A stretch of 12,133 bases of DNA from Lachnospiraceae bacterium (lineage in GTDB: Bacteria > Bacillota > Clostridia > Lachnospirales > Lachnospiraceae). The stretch spans positions 1-12,133 of the forward strand of contig JAGDCK010000261.1 in NCBI GenBank assembly GCA_017958585.1. The letters are read 5' to 3'. The position numbers were made by a program, and so were the translations under genes. The notes beneath the pieces were generated by a model that was given only the letters and a program-made list of their open reading frames with translations, searched no databases and had not been told where the DNA came from. Below, piece after piece: positions 1-8,356 of the stretch (positions within the stretch are counted from its first letter, which is position 1; each line of letters starts with the position of its first letter).

Positions 1-39
1 TCTTAAAAAGATCTGCCAAACAAGATCAGGGTCGCAAGC

Positions 40-699
40 GTGGCAAAGCTCGGAGTATCGAATCAGGCTGCAAAGGCAGCGGCTGCGGCGACTCCGGTGC
101 CGAAACTTTCGGAGAAAAAGAAAAACGACCTGGTGGTGGCAATCGGTGCATCCACAGGCGGAACGGAAGCCATTTCCACAGTTTTAAAGCAGTTTAAAAG
201 TGACATCCCCGGAGTTGTGATCGTGCAGCATATGCCCCCGGGATTTACGGAAAGCTTTGCGAACAGATTAAACAAGACCTGTGAGGTGGAGGTAAAGGAA
301 GCCAAAAACGGTGACCAGGTGCTTCCGGGAAGGGTTCTGATAGCCCCCGGCGGGGACGCCCATATGACCCTTGTAAAGGTGGGGGACGGATATCAGGTAA
401 TGATAAAAAAAGGCCCGAAGGTAAACGGGCATTGCCCATCGGTGGATGTATTATTTGATTCGGTTGCCCAGGCGGCAGGCGACAAAGCGGTGGGAATAAT
501 ACTTACAGGTATGGGAGGCGACGGAGCAAAAGGACTCCTTGCCATGAAGCAGGCCGGGGCTAAGACCATCGGTCAGGATGCCTCCACATGTGTGGTATAC
601 GGAATGCCGTGTGTGGCTTATGAACTCGGCGCCGTGGAACATCAGGAAAAATTGCAGGATGTAGCAAAGCGGACATATTTATTACTTAATGGAATGTGA
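40..699 (+). CDS. cheB: CheB methylesterase domain (chemotaxis glutamate methylesterase/deamidase), receiver domain not in frame
   Basis: The protein removes methyl groups from glutamates of chemoreceptors and so resets receptor sensitivity; it acts in the cytoplasm at the receptor array. The whole catalytic domain is present from about residue 30. The Ser-His-Asp triad is readable: S38 in GASTGG, H64 in VQHMPPGF and D161 in GMGGDG. Canonical CheB is about 350 residues with an N-terminal receiver; here only the catalytic half (219 residues) is in frame. The start used is GTG at 40, the first start codon after an in-frame TAA at 4-6, and no strong ribosome site precedes it. The 11 codons between that stop and the GTG read like the normal CheB interdomain linker, so the true gene may start outside the window and be joined by a frameshift. 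It lies 11 nt before the next gene, as the first visible member of the che operon. Domain identity is certain; the start is not. Confidence 0.88.
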   Translation: MAKLGVSNQAAKAAAAATPVPKLSEKKKNDLVVAIGASTGGTEAISTVLKQFKSDIPGVVIVQHMPPGFTESFANRLNKTCEVEVKEAKNGDQVLPGRVLIAPGGDAHMTLVKVGDGYQVMIKKGPKVNGHCPSVDVLFDSVAQAAGDKAVGIILTGMGGDGAKGLLAMKQAGAKTIGQDASTCVVYGMPCVAYELGAVEHQEKLQDVAKRTYLLLNGM

Positions 700-702
700 G
701 GT
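698..702 (+). promoter_or_regulatory. Ribosome binding site deciding the CheY-like start
   Basis: GAGGT overlaps the cheB stop codon and lies 8 nt before ATG 711. An in-frame GTG at 696 would give five more residues, but this motif overlaps it and it has no ribosome site of its own. ATG 711 also puts the usual hydrophobic strand of a receiver (MRILLAEDD) right at the N-terminus. Confidence 0.6.
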
Positions 703-710
703 ATAAGTGT

Positions 711-1103
711 ATGAGAATTTTACTTGCAGAAGATGACTATGTGACAAGAAAGGCTATGAAAAGTTTCCTGTCAAAATACGGAGACTGCGATGTCACGGTT
801 GACGGTATGGAGGCGGTGGATGCCTTTATGCTGGCAATGGAGGAAGAGAAACCTTACGATCTGGTCTGCCTTGATATCATGATGCCTGTCATGGACGGAT
901 ATCAGGCTTTGGTAGGAATCAGAAATTTGGAGAAGGAGCGAAACATTCCCGAGGATAAGGCGGCAAAGGTCATTATGACAACTGCTTTAAACGAGGAAGC
1001 CAACGTAAAGATGGCTTTCGACTTGGGCTGCACCATTTATTCGGGAAAACCTATCGATCAGGACAGATTTGAGCAGGCGTTAAAAAAATTGGGCATGATC
1101 TAG
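711..1103 (+). CDS. Single-domain response regulator, CheY-like
   Basis: A 130-residue stand-alone receiver domain with no output domain. It is expected to take phosphate from a histidine kinase and act by protein binding, for example at the flagellar motor. The acidic pair is E7-D8-D9, the phosphoacceptor is D55 in CLDIMMP, the switch threonine is T90/T91 in VIMTTA, and the conserved lysine is K113 in SGKP. Y110 lies near the position of the switch tyrosine of CheY. The stretch before the fourth strand (EKERNIPEDKAAK) is longer and more charged than in Escherichia coli CheY, so a role as a different receiver, such as a phosphate sink or the target of the downstream hybrid kinases, is possible. 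Its place between cheB and cheA favours a chemotaxis role. The start at ATG 711 is chosen over GTG 696 because of the GAGGT site. Confidence 0.88.
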   Translation: MRILLAEDDYVTRKAMKSFLSKYGDCDVTVDGMEAVDAFMLAMEEEKPYDLVCLDIMMPVMDGYQALVGIRNLEKERNIPEDKAAKVIMTTALNEEANVKMAFDLGCTIYSGKPIDQDRFEQALKKLGMI

Positions 1104-1110
1104 AAAGGAG
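1104..1110 (+). promoter_or_regulatory. Strong ribosome binding site of cheA
   Basis: AAAGGAG lies 6 nt before ATG 1117 and directly after the stop codon of the CheY-like gene. It fixes the cheA start and is typical of Firmicutes. Confidence 0.75.
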
Positions 1111-1116
1111 TGTCAC

Positions 1117-3285
1117 ATGGCTGATGAATTCAATACAGACGGCATGTTGGACATGTACCTGTTCGAAAACGGACAGCTCCTGGAAAAACTGCAGGATACG
1201 GTACTTGAACAAAAGGATGCCGATGGCTTCGATGAAGATGCCATAAATGAGATATTCAGAACCATGCATACCATCAAAGGCTCCTCGGGAGTAATGATGT
1301 ATGATGAGATAACCGCAGTATCTCATAAGCTTGAGGATGTGTTCTATTTTATCAGAGAATCTCATCCGGACAATGTACCTCATCTGGAACTTGTGGAGCA
1401 CGTGCTCACAGTTTCCGACTTTATCACAGAAGAAATGGACAAGCTGTCAAACGGAGAACCCGCAGACGGCGATGCAAGTGAAATCGTAGCAGATCTGGAC
1501 GTCTTTTTAAAAAAGATCAAGGGGGAGAAGGGCGCCGAGAAATCTTCCGAAAAAGCGGAAGAAACCAAAAAAGAAGATAATCCGCCTAAACAGCGTTTTT
1601 ATATTGCCCCCATGGCTACAGCGGCCAGCAAGTTTTTCAAGATATATGTCACATTCAGTCCCGGTATCGAGCTGGTGAACGTTCATGCTTACAAGATCGT
1701 TTACTCCTTAAAGGACCTGGCTGAGGATATTTTATATTATCCGGAAGACGTGGTGGCTGACGAGAATGCAGAAAAAGAGATCATGGAGAACGGCTTCAAG
1801 ATCTTACTGCAGACTCAGAGCGAAGAGGAAAAAATAAAGGATATCATCCGCCCCGGATATGACATTGAGAGGGTGGATATAGTTGCCTGCACCGCAAAGG
1901 AATTCCAGAGAGGCTTTGATGCCTTCGGAAGTGAGATCATGATCGATCTCGACTCCTCAGTTGAAGAGATCGAGGCGGTGGCACAGCTTAATGAACAGGA
2001 GAGGATCCTGGCCGCAAAGGCAAAGGAAAAGACCATTGCACCCGGTGATTTCGTCATTGAGCAAAAGACTCCCGGTAAGCAAAAGAAGCTTGCAAAGGAC
2101 AGCCCGAAGAAAACCGAAAAGACCGCATTTTTAAGTGTGGACATCAAAAAGATGGACCAGCTTATGGACCTTATCGGAGAGCTTGTAATCTCACAGTCGG
2201 TGGTTTTGCAAAATCCGGATCTCAAGGTGCCCGGGCTTAAACTTGATAATTTCAACAAAGCAGCAGGTCAGATGACCAAGATCTCAACGGATCTTCAGAA
2301 TGTCATCATGAGTATGCGAATGGTACCCCTTACTGCCACATTCCAGAAGATGAACAGGATCGTGTTCGATGTCTCCAGAAAACTCGGAAAGGACATTGAA
2401 TTCGAGATGAGCGGAGACTCCACCGAGGTGGACAAAAACATTATCGAGCATATCTCCGACCCTTTGATGCATTTGGTGCGTAACTCCGTGGATCACGGTG
2501 TTGAGATGCCGGATGAGAGACTTGCAAAGGGAAAGACCGAAAAAGGAAAGGTCACTCTGTCCGCAAAGACCGAGTCCGGAAAAGTATGGATCACCGTGGA
2601 GGATAACGGTGCCGGACTAGACCGGGCAAAGATCATCAAAAAGGCCAGAAACCAGGGACTTCTTGATTATACAAGAAGTGATGACTCCTACTCCGACAAG
2701 GAAGTATATCAGTTTATCACTCTTCCCGGTTTTTCCACAAATGAGCAGGTTACGGAATACTCCGGACGTGGCGTTGGCATGGACGTGGTGGTTTCAAACC
2801 TTCAGTCCATCGGTGGCTCCCTTGATATCGAGAGCCGTCCCGGAAGAGGCAGCAGCATGATCATGAAGATCCCTCTCACTCTTGCCATCATAGACGGAAT
2901 CGTCATGGAAGTGGGAGATACCTCCTTTGTAATTGAGACAGGCTCCGTAAAGGAATTTATCAATTACAGGGAGTGCAACTGGGTTGAAAAGCCCGGTGGC
3001 GAAGAGTTTGTAATGATCAGAGGTGACGGATATCCCGTCCTAAGGCTCGGTGAGTGGTATCACCTTGATGAGGGCAAGAAACTTGAAAACGACGGAATGC
3101 TTGTGGTGATCGAGGTGGACAACAAGAAAGTATGTCTCTTCGTGGACAGGCTTATCGGCAAACAGGAAATAGTGGTTAAACCCATTCCGGATTACATTAA
3201 GAAGGTCAAGGGATTGTCAGGCTGTACGCAGCTTGGTGACGGAAGTATTGCTTTGATACTTGATGCAGCAGGTTTGGTTGATTAG
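1117..3285 (+). CDS. cheA: CheA chemotaxis histidine kinase
   Basis: The central kinase of chemotaxis. It is docked on receptors through CheW, phosphorylates itself and passes the phosphate to CheY and CheB. At 722 residues it has the full five-domain layout. P1 (HPt) covers about 1-110, with phospho-site H51 in the motif HTIKGSS. A charged linker follows, then a P2-like regulator-binding domain at about 160-262 and a second Lys/Glu-rich linker. The P3 dimerisation helices span about 338-410 (MDQLMDLIGELV). The P4 ATPase has its N box at N456/H460, the D box at D496 (VEDNGAG) and the glycine lid at G550-G554 (GRGVGMD). P5, a CheW-like domain, covers about 590-722. All catalytic motifs look intact. 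It sits 13 nt after the CheY-like gene and 28 nt before cheW, consistent with one transcript. Confidence 0.97.
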   Translation: MADEFNTDGMLDMYLFENGQLLEKLQDTVLEQKDADGFDEDAINEIFRTMHTIKGSSGVMMYDEITAVSHKLEDVFYFIRESHPDNVPHLELVEHVLTVSDFITEEMDKLSNGEPADGDASEIVADLDVFLKKIKGEKGAEKSSEKAEETKKEDNPPKQRFYIAPMATAASKFFKIYVTFSPGIELVNVHAYKIVYSLKDLAEDILYYPEDVVADENAEKEIMENGFKILLQTQSEEEKIKDIIRPGYDIERVDIVACTAKEFQRGFDAFGSEIMIDLDSSVEEIEAVAQLNEQERILAAKAKEKTIAPGDFVIEQKTPGKQKKLAKDSPKKTEKTAFLSVDIKKMDQLMDLIGELVISQSVVLQNPDLKVPGLKLDNFNKAAGQMTKISTDLQNVIMSMRMVPLTATFQKMNRIVFDVSRKLGKDIEFEMSGDSTEVDKNIIEHISDPLMHLVRNSVDHGVEMPDERLAKGKTEKGKVTLSAKTESGKVWITVEDNGAGLDRAKIIKKARNQGLLDYTRSDDSYSDKEVYQFITLPGFSTNEQVTEYSGRGVGMDVVVSNLQSIGGSLDIESRPGRGSSMIMKIPLTLAIIDGIVMEVGDTSFVIETGSVKEFINYRECNWVEKPGGEEFVMIRGDGYPVLRLGEWYHLDEGKKLENDGMLVVIEVDNKKVCLFVDRLIGKQEIVVKPIPDYIKKVKGLSGCTQLGDGSIALILDAAGLVD

Positions 3286-3313
3286 TAGGATAAAACACGA
3301 AAGGAAACCTATC

Positions 3314-4108
3314 ATGAGCGAACAGGAAATCAAGAAGAGAACAAAATATGTGACCTTCAAATCCGGAGATGAATATTTTGCGGTGGATATCCAGTATGTA
3401 AATGAGATCATCGTGTATCAGGAGATCACCAAGGTACCGGAGAGCGAAGATTACATAAAAGGACTTATCAATTTACGCGGAAAAATCATTCCCGTGATCG
3501 ATGTAAGGATCAGATTCAAACAGGAACCCTTCGAATACACCGACAGGACCTGTATCATTGTGGTAAAGGTAAAACAGACCGTGGTCGGTCTTATCGTGGA
3601 AAAGATTGCAGAGGTGGTGGAGATCTCTGAGGATGATATAATCCCGTCACCCTCTCTCGCAAAGCTTGAAACTCCCCAAAACCGCTACGTGGAAGCAGTG
3701 GGAAAGGTGGGAGATGATGTAAAGCTTATATTAAATCCCGACACACTTCTAAAGGATGATGAGATCCTTGCCCTTGAGAGAGAAAAGGAGGAGGAAGAAG
3801 CTGAGGAAGCAATTCCCGAGGCAAAGCCTGTGATACCCGTAAAAGAGGAAAAGAAACCTGAACCGGTTAAGGCAGAACCCCCTAAGGCAGAGACAAATGA
3901 AGCTGCAGAAAAGGCCCCTGAAACTGCTCCCGAAAAAAAGGATAAAGAGGCAAAGGCCGGGGCGGATCTTTTTATAAATCCTGCTGCTGTTAAGAGTGGA
4001 GGCAAGGAAGAGAACCAGTCTTCTCCCGAACCGAAAACTTCTGATGACAAAAAGAATCAGAGCGATGACAAAAATAAACAGAAGAAGAAAGATCAGGTAA
4101 AGGAGTGA
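3314..4108 (+). CDS. cheW: CheW coupling protein with long charged C-terminal tail
   Basis: An adaptor that joins CheA to chemoreceptors in the array. Residues 1 to about 154 form a complete CheW domain with the conserved core around [13 protein letters not shown]. The remaining 110 or so residues are low-complexity, rich in Lys, Glu, Pro and Ala, with repeated short K/E/P blocks and a Lys-rich end. Typical CheW is 140-170 residues, so at 264 this one is far longer. The tail is probably disordered; its role is unknown. ATG 3314 has AAAGGA 8 nt upstream (3300-3305). An upstream TTG at 3260 in the same frame would overlap cheA and add residues that do not look like CheW, so it was not used. The stop lies 7 nt before the receptor gene, whose ribosome site (AAAGGAG, 4099-4105) is inside the end of this gene. 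Confidence 0.93.
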   Translation: MSEQEIKKRTKYVTFKSGDEYFAVDIQYVNEIIVYQEITKVPESEDYIKGLINLRGKIIPVIDVRIRFKQEPFEYTDRTCIIVVKVKQTVVGLIVEKIAEVVEISEDDIIPSPSLAKLETPQNRYVEAVGKVGDDVKLILNPDTLLKDDEILALEREKEEEEAEEAIPEAKPVIPVKEEKKPEPVKAEPPKAETNEAAEKAPETAPEKKDKEAKAGADLFINPAAVKSGGKEENQSSPEPKTSDDKKNQSDDKNKQKKKDQVKE

Positions 4109-4115
4109 TAAGAAT

Positions 4116-5459
4116 ATGGTGAAAAAGACGGGTGCTTCTTTGTATTCAAGGATTCTTACGGTTTTTGTAGTGCTTTCTATCACAATTATCGTAGTCCTTT
4201 TTATGGGTTATGTGGTTGCAAAAAAACTCGCCAGCGGTGAAGTGAGTGATACTGCAGCCTATATGCGTCAGTATCAGCTGGCATGCCTTGCTGTATTCAT
4301 CTTTATTACGGTTGTGATCACCATCGTCATGCTGTTTATAAAAAAACTTTTCAAAGTCAGATTTAAAACCGTCATGGAAGCTGCAGATGATATCTCAAAG
4401 GGCAAGGTTTTGAACGAACTTGAAAATGACTATAATGACGAGTTTGGTCAGATCGTTGCAGGCTTTAACAATATCATCATAAACAGCAGAAAACAGGCTA
4501 ACGTCATGGAACAGGTGGCGGACGGAAATCTTACCGTAGTGGTAGAGCCCGCTTCAAGCGAGGACGTGCTTGGAAATGCCATCGAGAAGATGGTAAGCCA
4601 AAACCGTCATGCCATGTCAAATATCTCCGAATCCGCTAACCAGGTGCTCACATCTTCTTCCGAGGTGGCAAGCGCATCCGAGGCTTTGGCACAGGGTTCT
4701 ACGGAGCAGGCAAGCGCCATAGAAGAGATAACGGTTTCCATGAGCGATATCGCCGACAAGACAAAGCAGAATGCGGTTGAAGCTACGACCACTGCCGATT
4801 ACATGAAGGATGTAATTTCCTCCATGAACAAGGGAAAAGATCAGATGATCATTATGGCCGATGCCATGAATGAGATAAACAAATCCTCAGAGAGCATTTC
4901 AAAGATCATAAAGGTAATCGATGACATTGCTTTCCAGACAAATATCCTGGCGTTAAATGCAGCGGTTGAGGCTGCCAGAGCGGGAGAGGCGGGAAAAGGA
5001 TTTGCAGTTGTAGCTGAGGAAGTAAGAAATCTTGCCGCAAGATCTGCGGAGGCTGCAAGTGAGACAGCGGAACTTATAGAAGACTCCATAATGAAGGTCA
5101 ATGCAGGAAGCGAAATATCAAAACAGCTTTCCGTTGAGATGATGGAGGCTTCGAGAATGGTTGACGATTGTGGTCAGAAGGTTATGGGGATCGCTGAAGC
5201 TTCCAATTATCAGGCCACAGCCATCGAGCAGGTGAATTCAGCCATCGAACAGGTTTCGGAGGTAGTCAGCACCAATTCCGCCACCAGTGAGGAATGTGCG
5301 GCCGCATCCGTTGAACTTTCCAATCAGGCAAAGAGAATGAAGGAACTCCTTTCAATCTATAAGCTTGGCGGAAGAGAAGATTTTGTAAGTGAAGTTTACA
5401 GCCCCGGCGTTGAAAATGAGCGGATCATATCGCTGGGTGACGGCTTTGGAAAATACTAA
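4116..5459 (+). CDS. Methyl-accepting chemotaxis protein with two TM helices and no extracellular sensor domain
   Basis: A chemoreceptor of 447 residues that controls CheA. Helix TM1 covers about 13-35 and TM2 about 55-75. Only about 19 residues (36-54) lie between them, far too few for a normal dCache or four-helix ligand domain. A HAMP-like segment follows at about 76-130, and a second HAMP-like stretch (ADGNLTV...) comes just after it. A long Ala/Ser/Glu coiled coil then leads to the conserved hairpin tip at about 268-310, with the motif [18 protein letters not shown] at 273-290, which binds CheA and CheW. There is no C-terminal aromatic pentapeptide for CheR/CheB tethering. It is the last gene of the che operon and is followed by a terminator. 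What it senses cannot be told from the sequence; membrane state, cytoplasmic signals or a partner protein are possible. Confidence 0.95.
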   Translation: MVKKTGASLYSRILTVFVVLSITIIVVLFMGYVVAKKLASGEVSDTAAYMRQYQLACLAVFIFITVVITIVMLFIKKLFKVRFKTVMEAADDISKGKVLNELENDYNDEFGQIVAGFNNIIINSRKQANVMEQVADGNLTVVVEPASSEDVLGNAIEKMVSQNRHAMSNISESANQVLTSSSEVASASEALAQGSTEQASAIEEITVSMSDIADKTKQNAVEATTTADYMKDVISSMNKGKDQMIIMADAMNEINKSSESISKIIKVIDDIAFQTNILALNAAVEAARAGEAGKGFAVVAEEVRNLAARSAEAASETAELIEDSIMKVNAGSEISKQLSVEMMEASRMVDDCGQKVMGIAEASNYQATAIEQVNSAIEQVSEVVSTNSATSEECAAASVELSNQAKRMKELLSIYKLGGREDFVSEVYSPGVENERIISLGDGFGKY

Positions 5460-5470
5460 AACTGTTTTTC

Positions 5471-5504
5471 GCATGCCGGAGTGTCAAAGCTCCGGCATGT
5501 TTTA
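5471..5504 (+). terminator. Intrinsic terminator at the end of the che operon
   Basis: The perfect 10-bp stem CATGCCGGAG/CTCCGGCATG (5472-5481 with 5490-5499) has an 8-nt loop and is followed by TTTT at 5500-5503. It lies 12 nt after the receptor stop codon and separates the chemotaxis operon from the two hybrid kinases. The short T run may allow some read-through. No convincing promoter fits in the 26 bases left before the next start. Confidence 0.85.
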
Positions 5505-5529
5505 ACTATTCTGTAAACGGAGATATGAT

Positions 5530-8355
5530 ATGAACAACAGAAAAAGATCTAAAGAGATACCCGAATGGGCCATATGGTCTGTCTGCAGTATTCATCTTTT
5601 ATCCATCACGACCATAAGTATATATCAGGAACTCAATCCATGGATACCGGCTACAATGGTGGGTTTTTTTGTGCTGTTGTGGTCTGCGGTATTGACAGGT
5701 TATTCCACCAGGACGGTGCGAGCTTACATGGAATCTGTGGTAACCCTGATCGCCTTTTTGGTGTATTCGTTTTTCTGCGAAGATGTGGTGCAGATCATGC
5801 CGAACTTCATAGCATTGGTGGTGCTCCTTGGACTGTACAGGATCCCGGGCCTTTTTATACCGATGTATCTGGCCACATTTGTGCTTTTCTTTAATCACTA
5901 TGTGTACAGCGGCAGATTGTCGGGGCTTGATACCATGGGACGTCTTGTTGAGATCTTCCAGATGATAAATGTGTTGTTTATCGAAGTCATAGTCTGTGTC
6001 TGGGTACAGAAGAGCCGCAGTAAGGACAGAAAAAATGACGAGGTTCTGGCGGAGATCGAGGCTGCGGAAAAAACCAAGGATGATTTCCTTGCCAATGTGA
6101 GTCATGAGATCAGGACTCCCGTAAATACCATCTGCGGAATGAGTGATCTGGCTCTCAGGGATTCAAATATTGATTCTGTCAAAGAAAAACTTTGGGATAT
6201 CAGAACGGCGGGAAGAAACCTTATCTCCATTGTCAGCGATATCCTGGACTTCTCGGAATTACAGAGCGGAAAGGTGGAATTGCAGGAGGAGACCTACAAT
6301 ATCACATCCACCGTCAATGACATTATAAATATGGTATCCGCAAAGAAGGCTGACAAAAAGATCGAGCTCATTGTAAACGTGGATCCCAACATCCCTTCAA
6401 GCCTTTACGGAGATGAGAAAAAGATCCGAAGGGTCGTGCTTAATCTCATGGACAATGCCGTGAAATTTACGGAGAACGGCTCCATTTTTTTGGATGTGTC
6501 CTTTAGAAATGAAGATTATGGTATAAATCTCATAATCTCTGTGAAGGACAGCGGAATCGGTATGAGCGAGGAGGAGGTTGAAGGCCTCTTTGACAGCTTT
6601 AACCAGGCTGATGCCACAAGAAAGAGAAAAGAGGGCGGCATGGGTCTTGGCCTTGCCATCTCAAAGGCCATAATCAATCGTATGAACGGTACCATCTCTG
6701 TAAAGAGCGAACTTGGAAAGGGCAGTATCTTCAAGGCTGTCATACCTCAAAAGGTGCTTGATGAGACTCCTATCGTCTCAATCAATAAGCCCGAAAAAGT
6801 CAATGTGGCCATGTACTTTAACTTTATACTTGAGGACAGGTCCGATGCGAGAGATGACTATATGGCAGTCATGAACAAGATGCGCCAGGCGCTCCCCGTA
6901 AAGTCTCATAACTGTATGAATATACAGGAGCTTAAGAGACGAAATGAGAGGGAGCAGTTCAGCCATATTCTCACGGGATTCAACGAATATATGGAGAACA
7001 GGGATTATTTTGACAATCTCGATCCCAACATCGTCTTTGCGGTCCTGATCGATCCAAAGAATGACAGCAAGGTTACAAATCCCGCGATTTATAAGGTTTA
7101 TACACCCTTTTATATTCTCTCCATCGCCAATCTGTTAAATACCACAGGTTATGACAGAAAGAAGCCATCGGAGAAAAACGGAAAGTTCACAGCACCCGAT
7201 GTGAAGGTTCTCATAGTCGACGATAACCTGATGAACATCAGGGTTATAGAGGGACTTCTTGCTCCTTACAAGATGCGGCTTACCAGCGTTACAAGCGGCG
7301 CCGAAGCCATAAAGGCCGTGGAGTCAAGAGATTATGATCTGGTATTTATGGATCACATGATGCCCGAGATGGATGGTGTGGAAGCGCTTCATCACATCAG
7401 GGAAAAGGGCGGAGATTATTTCAAGAACTTAAAGATCGTAGCCCTTACCGCAAATGCAATCGCTGGCACGAGGGAGATGTTTTTAAGAGAAGGCTTTGAT
7501 GATTTTGTGGAAAAGCCTGTGGAACCAAATGTACTTGAGAGAGCATTAAAAAGAGTATTACCTGATGCAAAGATGTATTTTAACGAGACGGAAAAGGTTG
7601 AAAAACAGCCTGTTCCAATAGAGGTTCCTAAAGCCACCTTTGTGTCTGATAAAAAGGCTGAACCTGTCGCAGTGCATGAAGAAAAAGTGCATGAAGAGGA
7701 AAAGGCACCTGCAAGTAGCATATCCGCAAGTGCCCCTGATGAACTTGTGATAGGTGATCTTGATACAAAGAAAGGAATCATGTATTGCGGCGGAAAAGAG
7801 CAGTATCTTGAGATCCTTAAGATGCAGGTGGATGATGCAAAGAAGCAGGAAGATTATGTAACAAGTCTCTTTAAGGAGGAAAACTGGAAGGATTATACCA
7901 TTCAGGTTCATGCCATAAAGAGCACCATGATGAGCATAGGAGCCGTTAACCTTTCAGAGATGGCAAAGGCTCTTGAGATGGCGGGAAAACATGATGATCC
8001 GGGATACATCCATGAAAACCATGAGGCCATGATGGCAGAGTACAGACGAGTGGTTGATGTGATCGGAAAAGCTCTTTACGGTGACAAGGACAGTGAAGAA
8101 AGAAACGAGGATTTTGCCAATCTGAGAGAGATTAATGTGTCTGAGCTTACACAGAAGGCGGACGAATTTGAGACGGGAGCCTATATACTTGACAGAAATC
8201 TCATGTTGTCCATCCTGACTGACCTTGGTAATTGCAGCTTTAACGGCAAACCTCTCACAAAGACTATGGAGAGAATAATCCACAAGGTTGAAATGTCCGA
8301 TTATATGTCGGCTGCGGATGCCTTGAGAAACATTCTCGGAAGCGGAGGTGAGTGA
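5530..8355 (+). CDS. Membrane hybrid histidine kinase: 6TM-HisKA-HATPase-pseudoreceiver-receiver-HPt
   Basis: A 941-residue multistep phosphorelay kinase. Six hydrophobic segments lie between about residues 13 and 160, with no large extracytoplasmic domain. HisKA has the phospho-histidine H192 in VSHEIRTP. The HATPase shows its N box at N309, the D box at D340 (KDSGIG) and a glycine lid at 369-375. Residues 424-537 look like a degenerate receiver without an acceptor aspartate. A complete receiver follows at about 558-680, with D564/D565, acceptor D608 in FMDHMMP and K662. A Glu/Lys/Pro linker contains a VHEEK repeat. The HPt domain at about 743-853 has H794 in HAIKST. The last 85 or so residues are helical and unassigned. 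The start ATG 5530 has GGAG 7 nt upstream. Its stop lies 1 nt before the next kinase gene. It has no output domain, so the phosphate must leave through the HPt to a separate regulator. Confidence 0.93.
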   Translation: MNNRKRSKEIPEWAIWSVCSIHLLSITTISIYQELNPWIPATMVGFFVLLWSAVLTGYSTRTVRAYMESVVTLIAFLVYSFFCEDVVQIMPNFIALVVLLGLYRIPGLFIPMYLATFVLFFNHYVYSGRLSGLDTMGRLVEIFQMINVLFIEVIVCVWVQKSRSKDRKNDEVLAEIEAAEKTKDDFLANVSHEIRTPVNTICGMSDLALRDSNIDSVKEKLWDIRTAGRNLISIVSDILDFSELQSGKVELQEETYNITSTVNDIINMVSAKKADKKIELIVNVDPNIPSSLYGDEKKIRRVVLNLMDNAVKFTENGSIFLDVSFRNEDYGINLIISVKDSGIGMSEEEVEGLFDSFNQADATRKRKEGGMGLGLAISKAIINRMNGTISVKSELGKGSIFKAVIPQKVLDETPIVSINKPEKVNVAMYFNFILEDRSDARDDYMAVMNKMRQALPVKSHNCMNIQELKRRNEREQFSHILTGFNEYMENRDYFDNLDPNIVFAVLIDPKNDSKVTNPAIYKVYTPFYILSIANLLNTTGYDRKKPSEKNGKFTAPDVKVLIVDDNLMNIRVIEGLLAPYKMRLTSVTSGAEAIKAVESRDYDLVFMDHMMPEMDGVEALHHIREKGGDYFKNLKIVALTANAIAGTREMFLREGFDDFVEKPVEPNVLERALKRVLPDAKMYFNETEKVEKQPVPIEVPKATFVSDKKAEPVAVHEEKVHEEEKAPASSISASAPDELVIGDLDTKKGIMYCGGKEQYLEILKMQVDDAKKQEDYVTSLFKEENWKDYTIQVHAIKSTMMSIGAVNLSEMAKALEMAGKHDDPGYIHENHEAMMAEYRRVVDVIGKALYGDKDSEERNEDFANLREINVSELTQKADEFETGAYILDRNLMLSILTDLGNCSFNGKPLTKTMERIIHKVEMSDYMSAADALRNILGSGGE
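8344..8350 (+). promoter_or_regulatory. Ribosome binding site deciding the start of the second hybrid kinase
   Basis: GGAGGTG inside the last codons of the first kinase gene lies 6 nt before ATG 8357. An in-frame GTG at 8348 is part of this motif itself and is therefore an unlikely start. The arrangement implies translational coupling of the two kinases. Confidence 0.7.
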
Positions 8356-8356
8356 T

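Noticed and set aside
3260..3313. Upstream TTG start for cheW, adding 18 residues
   Set aside because: It would overlap the end of cheA, has no ribosome site, and the added residues do not resemble CheW; ATG 3314 has AAAGGA at good spacing.
3685..4050. Minus-strand frame opposite the tail of cheW, rich in Ser/Ala/Phe
   Set aside because: It is the complement of the low-complexity Lys/Glu/Pro coding sequence, with no ribosome site or recognisable domain.
7672..7697. Direct repeat of GTGCATGAAGA with 15-nt period
   Set aside because: It encodes a duplicated VHEEK in a flexible linker before the HPt; ordinary linker slippage, not a functional repeat array.
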